NCBI GenBank assembly: GCA_003427395.1
Contig: BFEA01000043.1
Location: forward strand, 4,274,814 to 4,300,837
Reading direction: 5' to 3'
Source: Chara braunii
Lineage: Eukaryota; Streptophyta; Charophyceae; Charales; Characeae
DNA length: 26,024 nucleotides
Numbering within the stretch: the stretch's first letter is position 1; the number at the start of each line of letters is the position of its first letter. The notes beneath the pieces were generated by a model, which was not told the DNA's origin, made no database searches, and saw only the letters and a list, made by a program, of their open reading frames with translations. Below are positions 1 to 9,180 of the stretch, in pieces. Made by a program: the position numbers and the translations under genes.

Positions 1-52
1 GGGGGGGGGGAAAGGGGATTTGCCATAATGCACAAAAAAAGGGGGGGGGGGG
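1..52. repeat. Poly-G tracts at window start
   Basis: Two G homopolymers (about 10 and 12 nt) flank a short A-rich spacer. They are simple sequence. A sequencing or contig-edge artefact cannot be excluded. No gene is seen here. Confidence 0.6.
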
Positions 53-1925
53 TCTCCGTGCTGCACCAAAGAACAGCTAAATCCTATCGAATACCCCATG
101 TAATCACAAAAACTTCGGGAGGTCGGGGTATGCCTGGGAAAGGATATCTTCCCAGGAACTGCCAGCCACTCTAGCGAACTTCGCCAGAGAACCGAGAGAG
201 AGAGAGAGAGAGCCCTGGCGAGTTTGCCGCGGGGTCTGTACAGTTCGCGGGGAGTCTCACCCTCTCTCTCTCTAATTGCAAAATGAGAACGATTTTTTTG
301 TGACATGGCGGGAAAATTTGTTTTCGTATCGTACATTCCTCATGCAAAACCCGTCTCTCTCTCCCGGTCACCCCCCCTCCCATCCTCCACATAAGCTTTT
401 GCAAATCACAGTTGCAAGTCCATGTCCTGGACCAGCGTATGCACACACATATGGTTGGGCTGACGACGTTGCATCACTCCTCGCCATACGACGTCTAATG
501 AGCCATGTCGGACGCCACGGACTTGAGCATGTACTGGAAGGCAAGAGTGCATCCTCTTGAAGACCCACCCGTGCAGGACGTGCAAAGCTACATTCTCTAC
601 TTTTGACGCATGGCTCAACGCTTGCTGCAGCTGGGTACGATCAATGATTTCGACATGACGACGCTCCGAGGAATGGAAGGAGGAGGAAGGTTGCTGGTGA
701 TGGCGACGAAGTACTCACGTTTTCATGGATAATGTTATATAGTCTTCGCCCCTCTCCCGTTGTCCAAAAGGATTTATCGCCAAACTATAATTTTGCCCGC
801 TCGGACAATCCTTTCGCCAAGCCTCCCCTTCGCAGCCTGTTGAGAAGCGGTTCACCGTCCTCCCACTCATTTTTGTTCTCGCCACTCGCACCCTCCCGTT
901 GTCGTTTTGTGTCTTCTTTGACGTGTCCTCCCGCAGGCCCCCCACGTAAAGTTCCTACCCCATCCGTAGCATTAACCTCACCCCCACTTGCATGCACGGG
1001 CTCCAGGACCTCCTCCCTTCGTCGCAGGACGTTGATGTGGCGTTGAGGGTGTCATTGGTTGATGTGGTGGAGGCGACGCTTCAACGGCAGAGCGTGTCGT
1101 TGAAGAAGATACTCGACTGCCTCTGGACAAGAGCGTCAGCGAGAACGTCTACCAACTGCACATTGTCAATGTCGCCCACGTCGATCACAGGGTTCTCTCA
1201 TCCACTTGTATGTTCGTCGACGACCAGCCAGAAGTGGAGGGGGCCGTGGCTCGTTCTGTCTTTCCACCCCATCTTGACGGTTGTGTTGTCGATGCTCGTT
1301 GTGGACGGTCGTCACATTTGCTTTCGGCGCTTCCTCCTCCGTCATGGCGACCCTACGATGGTCTCCCCCACCCTTTCGCCCGATGGGAGCTCCGCTGCCC
1401 CAGCCACCGTCGTGACCCCCCTCTTTGAGTCTTTGACTTTGGGACATGGCGACGTCCTCTCTTTGACCTTCTATATCTTCCGGGATGCTATCTCGCTTCC
1501 TTCCACAGGCAACGCCTCGTGTGGACATCGTCTGCCTGGAAGGCACTGCACAACGAGGGTACGTGGAAGATGGCACCGAGATGGGACAAGGACGCTCCAT
1601 CAAGAACAGTGACAGCAACAAGTGAAGGCACATAGTAAGAAACCTTCTGCAGTTAGAGATGGCGCTGCCACAAGAAAGCTCCTCCTACATTTTTGACGAA
1701 GTGTGTCGATGAGCGGATTTGACGAAGACTCCCAACAACGTCGACTCCACTGTGGCGACGACACGATGGCACCGAATGGGACGACTTTGTTGTGGAGAGG
1801 ACAGCAATGGCGGTGGGAGAGCGCACACGAGGAGGCGACGAATTGTGATATTGACGACACTGTAGCTAAGCGACTTCAATCGATGAGACATCGAAGTGCG
1901 TCGAGGAGGACTTATCGTCGCAAGA
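53..1925. other. No recognisable gene; low-complexity stretch
   Basis: This stretch contains a (GA)n run near 196-214, CT/GA-rich patches, and several overlapping open frames on both strands. The longest open frame (about 992-1612, plus) has no motif I recognise, and competing frames of similar length overlap it. I see no splice or promoter signals I would defend. It may be decayed transposon coding sequence, but that is only a guess. Confidence 0.4.
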
Positions 1926-1930
1926 AACCT

Positions 1931-2145
1931 CCACGTGGAGAGGACTCAACCGCCACGAGAAAGCTCCATAGCAACGAATCCACGACGAGCGGACGAGGAC
2001 GACCAGGGATGGATCAATGATGATTCCACGTGGCAAGGACTCCACCACTACGCGAAGGCTCCACAACAACAACTCAGAGGATGAACCAACGATGATTGCA
2101 TATGGCGAGGACTCCACCGCCACGAAAAAGCTCCAAATGGCAAGA
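1931..2145 (+). repeat. Degenerate short tandem repeat
   Basis: Three related units start near 1931, 2026 and 2098. They share the pattern CCACGTGGcrAGGACTCCACC, followed by CCACGA and AAGCTCCA-like blocks. Spacing is 95 and 72 nt. Related fragments may occur upstream near 1660-1700. The unit is open in more than one frame, so the open frames here are not evidence of a protein. Confidence 0.55.
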
Positions 2146-2240
2146 AAAGGCATCCTCGGCCACCCTTCCCCCGTCCCGTATAGGCCTCCACGTCCCCCAC
2201 TTCCACCTGAAAAAGGAGGACGGCCCTCCCCCCATCCATC

Positions 2241-2800
2241 CTAAACACCCCTCACTTCACTCTCTAGGATCTCGCACTGCCGCAACATCATGGAGCATTG
2301 TCGCTTGCTCGCACTATCCATGGTGGTCGCCAGGAGTGTTCTGTGTTTGTCCATGGTGTCGACAATGACTTCGAAGGTTTGTTGTCACATGTTTTCCTCT
2401 TTCCGGACCCGCCCCGTGCTCCCGGTGCTGACAGTGGAATCCTTCGTTAATCCTTGTTCACCGTTTTGTGTTTCTCCTCCACCCACACTGGCGATGGATT
2501 CCGCCCTCATCTCCTCGTGCCTGCTTCGGTCCATCATGAAAAATAATCCCTCCAACCTTATCTTTGTGGGCGTCAGCTTGAAGGAGTCCTTCGCCCCAGA
2601 GCGGTCCTCGAACTTATGAACCGTCTTGAACTGTTACATCAAGTGGTCCCACTTCCACTCCCTATTCTTCATGCAGCCGAAATTGTGCGTGATACCCACG
2701 AAATACAAATCTTGATCCCATTTCGCCCGAACGAGAGCGACCGTGTCTTCCAACGATCAGAAGTTCCGGTCTCTTTCTTGCCCCATCGTTGTCAAGCGCA
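2241..2800 (-). pseudogene. Trihelix/Myb-like (SANT-type) DNA-binding protein, decayed
   Basis: On the minus strand one frame reads SLEDTVALVRAKWDQDLYF, then GCMKNREWKWDHLM, then QFKTVHKFEDRSGAKDSFKL, then GLFFMMDRSRHEEMRAES, ending at a stop near 2241. The Trp-rich pattern with a charged helix and a QFK..H.F block resembles plant trihelix/Myb-like domains, including those of PIF/Harbinger-associated proteins and a family I associate with charophyte genomes. The frame is broken by stops at 2757-2759 (where the first conserved Trp is expected, TGG to TGA), 2634-2636 and 2385-2387. The run from EWKW straight into DHLM looks like an internal deletion joining two KW sites, removing the middle of the domain. 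The family call comes from memory of motif patterns; the in-frame stops are directly visible. Confidence 0.6.
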
Positions 2801-2884
2801 TCAATTTCGCAGGGAGACCCTTCCGGCTGCGTCACACAGGATTTAGCAGGACTTCTACCCAAGCGGTGTTGCTCCCGCCCAGTC

Positions 2885-3088
2885 TGTCAGCCATACCTCT
2901 TGCAAACCCCTACATCAGGATAGGGTCACGCGAGGTACAATTTACCTCCACGTATGGGAGTTGTCACCATTCCGTTGGTGGTTGTATCCCTGCCAAGCTA
3001 CCAAACCACGTGCGAAAGCTTCTTGAGTATTATCGCAGAGGTGGCCCGGTTGAGGGCGTTTCTCGTTCGTTGTAGCATAGGGGTTATG
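2885..3088 (+). repeat. Dispersed ~200-bp repeat, copy 1 (contiguous)
   Basis: The first part (about 2885-2952, CCATACCTCT through TTACCTCCA) matches about 5129-5194. The rest (about 2946-3088, GGGAGTTGTCACC through GTAGCATAGGGG) matches about 5536-5681. Divergence is moderate with small indels. This contiguous copy shows what the second copy looked like before it was split. The element class is not recognised. Confidence 0.75.
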
Positions 3089-3099
3089 TTGTCGGAGCG

Positions 3100-3119
3100 A
3101 ATACCCTTACAAGGGTATT
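3100..3119. repeat. Perfect 9-bp hairpin
   Basis: AATACCCTT and AAGGGTATT are separated by two bases (AC). It lies just after dispersed-repeat copy 1 and is absent after copy 2. No T-run follows on the plus strand, so I do not call it a terminator. Confidence 0.7.
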
Positions 3120-5128
3120 TGCCCATGTTTTGGCAGCTCACATAAGCCACATCTGTAGCACTATCTGAGGTACTGGCACATTCATTTCTACGAGGCCCTC
3201 AACCGTCTCTCAAAAGTCGAAACGGCGAGCGTGAGCTTGGTCAAATCAAAGAGTATGTGAGTGCGCACCTTGAGGGCGCACGTTGATTTACGTAGGCGTC
3301 AAGTAATTTAGTAAACAGATAGTGTAGTTACTAACCTTGCATGACAGTGCAAGCTAGAGAAGGGTCAGAATTTTGGTTAGCATCACGGTGCCCACCGAGT
3401 GCGCACGTGCACAGACCAACATTTTCATGGTCAACGTCAAGGATAATTAACTACGGTCTGAGAGGAGTTTTGTTTGACTTACCTAAGGTGGCGCTTAGGT
3501 CTGCGTATTGTGAGGTATATTGAGTAGTTAGATTGGTTGTGTTTTGGTCGGTAGTCGAAACCGCCCACGACCTTAGCAAGGTTGGTGTAAATAAAGTACA
3601 ACATAAGTAAAAGTCGGGGTTTCACGACGTCGAGGTAGTAAAAGTGCGGCTTTTTTAGGGAGTAGCCAACTGAGAGGGCCGAAATTCTTGGCGGCTGTTT
3701 GATTTCATCATATGTGTGGCAGACACGAGTAAAATCGGCCCTTCCAAGCAGCAAGTGCGGGATGTGTAGTGATCGTGGGAGTGACCGGTGGTCAAAGGTC
3801 CGGCCTTTGTTGTAGTTTGTCAGGCCTAGAAGCAGGACGGAGGCAATTTGTAACGAAATTTCCGCCTGCTATACACACAGGCTTAACACTATTGATTACG
3901 ACATTCAACTTCGAGGAGGCAGATTCGGGGATTTAGGCCAGCAGCTGACGACAAGGGAGTTGTGGAGTGCCACTGAAGGTAATTGAGGGGTTGAGGGTCC
4001 AATGGACTGTTCCCCTTGGTTTTTGTGGTCGAACCCGACTGTGGGCCCGATTAGTGAAGCCGAAGGGGGCCGTTTGGTTCCTTTCTTTCCCCTTCTCCCA
4101 ATTTTCTCCTTTTTCTATTTTATTTTATTTTACCTTTATTTTGTTTTAGAACTAGGTCCGGTACTAGGTCCGGTACTAGTTCCGGGACATGCGTCGGGGC
4201 CCACGGGCCTGGCCAATTAGTAAACCCCTGAACTGTTGAAAAACGGACCCAAGTTCGGACTTTGTTATAAGCGGAGAAAAACAATATCGCAATGATGAAC
4301 CAGTCGAACTTGGCTGTGATGCGGTAGGTGTACGTCAGAGGGCACGATTTCGGCCCAATCGAAGAATATCGTGGTGCGTTGTTGTTTCTCGTTCTTCCCT
4401 TAGCTCGGTAGGATGAACCCGGTGCCCAATTATGGTCGGGTTCAGGCTGAAGGGACGTAGCAGGAAGCTAGGCATAAGAATAGTAAGGTTGGACCGAGCG
4501 GAGAGAGCCTACATAACAAAAGGATTGAAATGCAATCGGATTTTTTTTTACTGCTATCGCAACACTAATTGTTATCGGGTCAATAAGAAGAGGAGTCACG
4601 ATTAGAGAAAAGAAGGAGAGAAAGAGTAGGGAGGAGAAACAGGACTCGGAGACATAGGAAATGAGAAGGAGGAGGAGGGGAGAACGGATTGCGCAGTGTG
4701 TTCCTTATCATGGTCGCATACGTTACAATAGTAATCATCATCTCGCCATGCCTACGGGTCTGGCACATTCGTGTAACTAAAGGTGGCATACTGTCCAAAA
4801 AGGAGCAAGCGAGAAGGTGGTGTGGAAGGTAAGGTCGGAGAAAGGAGACGAAGGGTGACGAGGGAAAAGGCAACGTGGATAGGAAAAAATATCGATCCGT
4901 TTTCTGACGGAGTTGGGCTGGGAAGGGATCGAAGTTTTCAGGACAGGTGGCCCCGATTTTGAAGTAAGATTGGTGGTTAGTACATTAGATGAAAAGTTAG
5001 AAGTAAAAGGGGGTGCGCATTATCGAGCACTCGGGTCCCACGCAGAGCGGGACCCTCCTGGCTGTGTCATGCAAGAGTTAGCGAATCGCAATACAAATGG
5101 AGCTTTCGCAGCCGCTCTAGACGAGTGC
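3120..5128. other. No recognisable gene
   Basis: This stretch holds only short open frames on both strands with no family motif. Base composition shifts to T-rich near 4080-4150 and to purine-rich at 4590-4870. A small 12-bp tandem repeat lies at 4151-4186 (listed separately). An open frame at about 4913-5272 overlaps the first half of repeat copy 2 and is probably not a gene. Confidence 0.5.
4151..4186 (+). repeat. 12-bp tandem repeat, three units
   Basis: ACTAGGTCCGGT occurs at 4151-4162 and 4163-4174, followed by a diverged unit ACTAGTTCCGGG at 4175-4186. It is a small minisatellite with no other context. Confidence 0.85.
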
Positions 5129-5681
5129 GCCAACCATACCTCTCGCCAGCCCCTACGACAGGATAGGGCCTACGCAAGATACAACTTACCTCCAGGGGCT
5201 CGCCGCATCACCACAAATAATGTCCTCAAACATTTCGTGAACAAACAATGCACGATCGTAACACAAACATAAAAAAATCAAACAAGCAAAAAAAAAAGAA
5301 AAAAAAATCTCAAAAACACTATAAAACCCTATTCGGAGTAGCTTTCGGAGTTCGCCAAATGATTCTCCGAATTCAGTGTTTTTGCCAATTTTTTTGTTAC
5401 TGGTCCAAATACGTTGAAATTGAATTCAGATATAGATATCACACAAAAAAATAAACAAGAAAAAAATTAAAAATTCAGAGAAATATGGCAGTTTCGATGA
5501 AAATTTCACCGAAAATAACACCACTTGTTAACCATTACTTCCACCTGCGGGAGTTGTCACCTCCCTTCGGTGGGGGTATCCCTGTAGAACTACCAATCCA
5601 CAATACGAAAGTTCATCAGTTGCAATCGCAGAGGTGGGTCAGTCGATGGTGTTTCTCGTACGTTGTAGCATAGGGGGTATG
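5129..5681 (+). repeat. Dispersed ~200-bp repeat, copy 2, split by an insertion
   Basis: The halves at about 5129-5194 and 5536-5681 match contiguous copy 1 (2885-3088). About 340 nt of foreign sequence (roughly 5195-5534) separates them. TTACCTCCA at 5186-5194 and TTACTTCCA at 5535-5543 bracket the insert and would be a 9-nt target-site duplication with one mismatch. The insert is A-rich (poly-A runs around 5265-5310) and has no obvious terminal inverted repeats or coding potential. Confidence 0.65.
5195..5534. mobile_element. Candidate ~340-bp non-autonomous insertion
   Basis: It is defined by its position inside a repeat that is intact elsewhere (copy 1, 2885-3088) and by the near-identical 9-nt flanks. 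The content is A-rich and AT-rich, with no open frame I would defend. A 9-nt duplication would fit a Mutator-like non-autonomous element, but terminal repeats are not visible. A SINE-like insert or a replacement of local sequence is also possible. Confidence 0.4.
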
Positions 5682-6470
5682 CGCGGTCCCCCTCCTCTAT
5701 TAGACCCGCACACAAACCGACGCATTGAAATCCCAAGGTGTAACTCGTCGTCGGTCGACTAGGACACATCCCACTCACCACACGTTACACCACGTTTTAA
5801 CATAAAATTAAAACACACTCAAACAACTCAACACTCCTGGTCACCTCGGTATCCAACCCACAACTTTCAAATACGGAAAATCGGTTAGTCAAGGAGCACG
5901 AGACTTACTAAAAAAACCGCGCGGACGCAGGGCCTTCTGATATTGATTAGCAATGCACTCTTATGCAAGTAGTCGCAATGTTGGCGTACTATATAGTACC
6001 CATAATCACACGGTCCTCGATAGTCTCGAGGGTCACGTTCGACACTCAAGTGTCGGAGAACACACGCCTCGAGGAGTTAATCTCTCGACGCAAGACAACC
6101 ACCATGTGCGGTTGAGAACCACACCATTTTCTGCACCCTGCAGAGAGTGAGTGGTATACAGATTCATACATGTGGTGCTCGTCGTCTCTTATCGTCCAGG
6201 AACCAACTCCATTATCCAGGGCCTGGAGAGAAATCAAGGGGCTTAGCTTTGACGGCTGCCACGAATTACAATTTTCAACTATAATAACTCTAAAAAGCAA
6301 AGGATAAAAGGGAGATCACCATTTTCTCTCAAGGCGAACTCAAATTAACCCTTACGCACGGTCGCAGTAGGTCGCGTGAACATTTAAGGCATATGTATAC
6401 ACATATATAACAGGGGTTTATAATATGGGACGATCACTTCTCACAATCACAGTGGGACTCCTCTCAGTCA
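5682..6470. other. No recognisable gene; two adjacent hairpins
   Basis: Only short open frames are present. Two perfect hairpins sit next to each other: CCTCGA/TCGAGG at 6015-6031 (5-nt loop) and CGACACT/AGTGTCG at 6040-6055 (2-nt loop). An AT-rich stretch at about 6395-6425 precedes element A. Confidence 0.5.
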
Positions 6471-6802
6471 TATATATGTGTAATCGAAGGCAGTCAAATC
6501 AAAAGTTCGAACAACAAACATACATGCAATCATATCAAAGATTCAACCAAAGTTCACACAGTACACGGGGTCAACTTCAACTATTATTTACGCTCATACC
6601 CCTTGCCTTAGCCATATACGCCTCAACCTTTGTCCAACCTTCCATAAATAAAATGACTCAGTATCTTTGTTAAATGATCATTCAATAAAGTCCAGGTACA
6701 AACCCAATGAAACAAATTAAATCATAGGACTAAAGTCTTTGGGTTGAGTTGGCAAGAGTGAATTTGAGTTAAATCGTAAACCCATGAATCAGTAACCGAC
6801 AT

Positions 6803-6839
6803 GTTATTAGTAATAACAGAAGATGATCCTCGTAGGATC
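6803..6839 (-). repeat. Two tandem perfect hairpins near an end of element A
   Basis: GTTATTA/TAATAAC with a 1-nt loop (6803-6817) and GATCCT/AGGATC with a 3-nt loop (6825-6839). Copy B keeps reduced versions of both: ATCCT...AGGAT around 19008-19019 and GTTA...TAAC around 19030-19045. Retention of pairing despite sequence change supports a structural role. Confidence 0.7.
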
Positions 6840-6987
6840 AAGCTGAATCTAGTCCGGATTCTGAATTGAAATATTCAAAGAAGGTCTGTGGCACAAAACA
6901 GGTTAATGTCAAAGGTTAAACTATCAGTGCATAAGGAACAAATCTCCATAGCACATTCTCACTCAATATTATCCTTATGCTAAGTCT

Positions 6988-7027
6988 AGGTCTACCTCTA
7001 AGCCAGTGTCCAAAGAAAGGTAGACCT
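6988..7027 (-). repeat. Perfect 10-bp hairpin, 20-nt loop
   Basis: AGGTCTACCT (6988-6997) pairs exactly with AGGTAGACCT (7018-7027). A possible counterpart in copy B is TACCTA/TAGGTA at 18404-18409 and 18426-18431, but its position relative to the ~122-nt repeats differs, so that correspondence is uncertain. Confidence 0.7.
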
Positions 7028-7096
7028 TTGACAACATCTCCCCTATGCAGGGTGGATTGTCCGAATCGCCACCTGTCAAAATATAATTTATCTTCT

Positions 7097-7700
7097 CTAA
7101 ACTAAGAAAACTTTGGCAGCGTTTCCCGTAGAAAAAGTGTCTTTTCAGAATTTGTACTAGCTTGAATACCAAATTTGAAATAATCTCAAACTCTAGAAAG
7201 TCAAATTTTGTCTAACTTCCTGAATCAGTAAAACTTTGGGCAACATTTCCTTCATAAAATGAGACTTATCAAATTTGTACAAACTCAAATATGAACTCAA
7301 ACATAAGACTTGAGTTTTATCAAGACAAAATTTAATCAACTCTTTAGATTTGTAGAAATTTTGATAGTGTTTCTCGTAGGAGAAGTAACTTTCCAAAATT
7401 TATACAAAACTAAATACTAAATCTGAAAATAATTCTGACTTCTCAACGTGGAATTTTGTCAAACTCCCTCAATTAGTAAAAATTTGGGCAGCACGTCCCC
7501 AAGAAAAGAAGGTTTTCTAAATTTTTACTAAGTCATATATATAACTTAGACAAAAATTTAAAATTTTGAAAGTCAAATTTGACGAACTCCTTGGATTTGT
7601 AGAAACTTCGGCAGTGTTTCCCGTAAAGAAAGTAGCTTACCAAGATTTATACAAACCCAAGTATAATAAATAATCTTAAAAAATATGAGAATTGACCTAA
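7097..7700 (-). repeat. ~122-nt tandem repeat array, five degenerate units
   Basis: Units start near 7097, 7212, 7337, 7460 and 7583 (spacing 115, 125, 123, 123). Each carries a block like AAACTTYGGCAGTGTTTC followed by a CGTAG-type block, AATTTRTACAAA and a tract ending in AATTTTGT. Units 2 and 4 resemble each other, as do 3 and 5, suggesting a two-unit higher-order repeat. A related block lies on the opposite strand in copy B near 18710-18785. Minus-strand open frames here are by-products of the repeat. Confidence 0.75.
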
Positions 7701-7851
7701 GGAAAAAAACGTTAGCTAAAAAAACGTAGAAATTGAGCACGTGGTTAATACCTAAAGCAACTACCTGTGAAACTGAAACTTAGACTAAGTAGTGATCTCA
7801 CTCAGCGACATGCAAGGTCAAACCACAAAGGTAAGTATTCTCACTAGCCCC

Positions 7852-8662
7852 AAGGTTAAACCTTATCAAATAATATTTCATAATCTTTCAATGATTTGTC
7901 TCTTATACCCAGTTTACATAGAGCATAAAGCTAGATTATCCAAACTTATGGAAACCTGTCTAGCTCAACCATTGGATATACACAAACACATGGCACCACA
8001 ACGTTTCTCTTCCTTGGGCATGTGACTAGGCCGTCCAACCTAGTCGCCCTGAACTATTTAAAGTATTCAAGTTATATATATATCTTTCTGCTTCTTAGTA
8101 TTATATGGAAGCATATGACTTAACCGTTCAACTTAGAAACAAGGTTCAACCTGCCTCATTCTTACCAGAAGTTTATTATTAATTTATACTCTCTTGAGTT
8201 TATGATAAGTTATAGTCAGACCATCCAAATTTATGGAAATATGTCTGACTAGCAAGTTCATAAGTAAAATAGTATAAGGATATAGTCAAAATTTACCTCT
8301 TCTGGTTTCCGAATGTGCGTGGCTCCAGACCAGACCATCCAAACTTATGAAAATATGTCCACTCCTTCGTCTGATTTTCCCTCAGAATAAACAAAAAACG
8401 TTAGAGTCATCCAAACTTATGGAACATGCTCAACTCCTTTCAGAAACCAATAAAACATGAGAAACTCAAAATAAAAACAAGGCGTTCAAACCATCCAAAC
8501 TTATGAAAACCTGCTTGGTCTCTGAAAAGGCAGTCACAAACAGCTCTTGCAAGTCAGAGCAACCAGACCATCCAAACTTATGGAAACCTGTTTGGTTCTC
8601 CAGACAATAAAAAAAAAAAAAACATAGCATTGGGTCCTCAAAACTTATGGAGACTAGCCCAA
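7852..8662 (-). repeat. Array of covarying hairpin units (copy A type)
   Basis: The core CCATCCAAACTTATGG recurs near 7936, 8221, 8335, 8407, 8491, 8568 and 8635. It forms an inner stem CCAT/ATGG around a CCAAACTT loop. Outer arms differ between units yet remain complementary: AGCTAGA/TCTAGCT (7929-7935 with 7959-7965), AGTCAGA/TCTGACT (8214-8220 with 8244-8250), AACCAGA/TTTGGTT (8561-8567 with 8591-8597, one G.T pair) and TTGGG/CCCAA (8630-8634 with 8658-8662). Related small palindromes lie at 7852-7864 (AAGGTT-A-AACCTT) and 8024-8045 (GACTAGG/CCTAGTC around CCGTCCAA). Units at 8335 and 8491 have weak or no outer stem. Confidence 0.8.
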
Positions 8663-9180
8663 CCTTTGATTGACCCAATCAAATGCATGCAAGACCACCT
8701 TCCTTCTTCCTTCCAGATGCAAACCCACTTACAATCTGCTTTCAGACAGACTATAAAAGAGAAATTGAAAATTGCACATGCATTTCTTTGCTTAACTCTG
8801 AATTGTATCCAGAAAGTTAAACTCAAAGTCAATATAGGATTTATGAAGTATACTAAGTCAAACGGTAGCAAGAAGTACATATAGGGGTTAAAACTGGGTT
8901 TATAGAGGGAGACGAAGTTTTACCTCTCAGTTCCTGCCTCCAAAACTCCTCTTGAGTTCCGATAGAGTTCCCTCAATCGGTGGCCAAACTCCCCACAGAG
9001 TCTTGATGCGGTCCTACAAGTTGCAATCCCACATGCCGCCTTCCTCTCGTAACCAACAGACTAGACTTTAAGTAAGAAGGGCAAAAGGAGGGGTTTTGGA
9101 CGCTCGAGATATAGGAAGGGGATAACTCAACTCTCAGAGGAGGGCCTTGATATCTTCATGCGCCTGAGGGTCCTGCAATG

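Larger units (their letters stand above)
6480..9180 (-). mobile_element. Hairpin-rich non-coding element, copy A
   Basis: Read on the minus strand, this segment is collinear over most of its length with 16600-19330 on the plus strand. Anchors include a 16-nt exact match (CATGTGGGATTGCAAC at 9020-9035 minus and 16745-16760 plus), CATTGCrGGrCCCTCAG at 9164-9180 and 16603-16619, GTCGGTTAC at 6792-6800 and 19048-19056, and a CTAAGGCAA block near 6600 and 19228. In element orientation it holds a hairpin array (about 8662 to 7852), a ~122-nt repeat array (about 7700 to 7097), a 10-bp hairpin (7027 to 6988) and two small hairpins (6839-6803). No protein domain is visible. The class is not recognised. 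Boundaries are approximate, because similarity fades rather than ending at clear termini. Confidence 0.75.

Noticed and set aside
992-1633. 206-codon plus frame and 155-codon minus frame
   Set aside because: They overlap each other with no recognisable motif in either, and other frames in the same stretch are also partly open.
3100-3119. Intrinsic terminator
   Set aside because: The stem is perfect, but no T-tract follows and the context is not bacterial.
4913-5272. 119-codon open frame
   Set aside because: It runs into the dispersed repeat (copy 2) and its insertion. No family motif.
6425-6673. 82-codon open frame with a hydrophobic start
   Set aside because: It lies antisense within element A, is not preserved in copy B, and has no recognisable motif.
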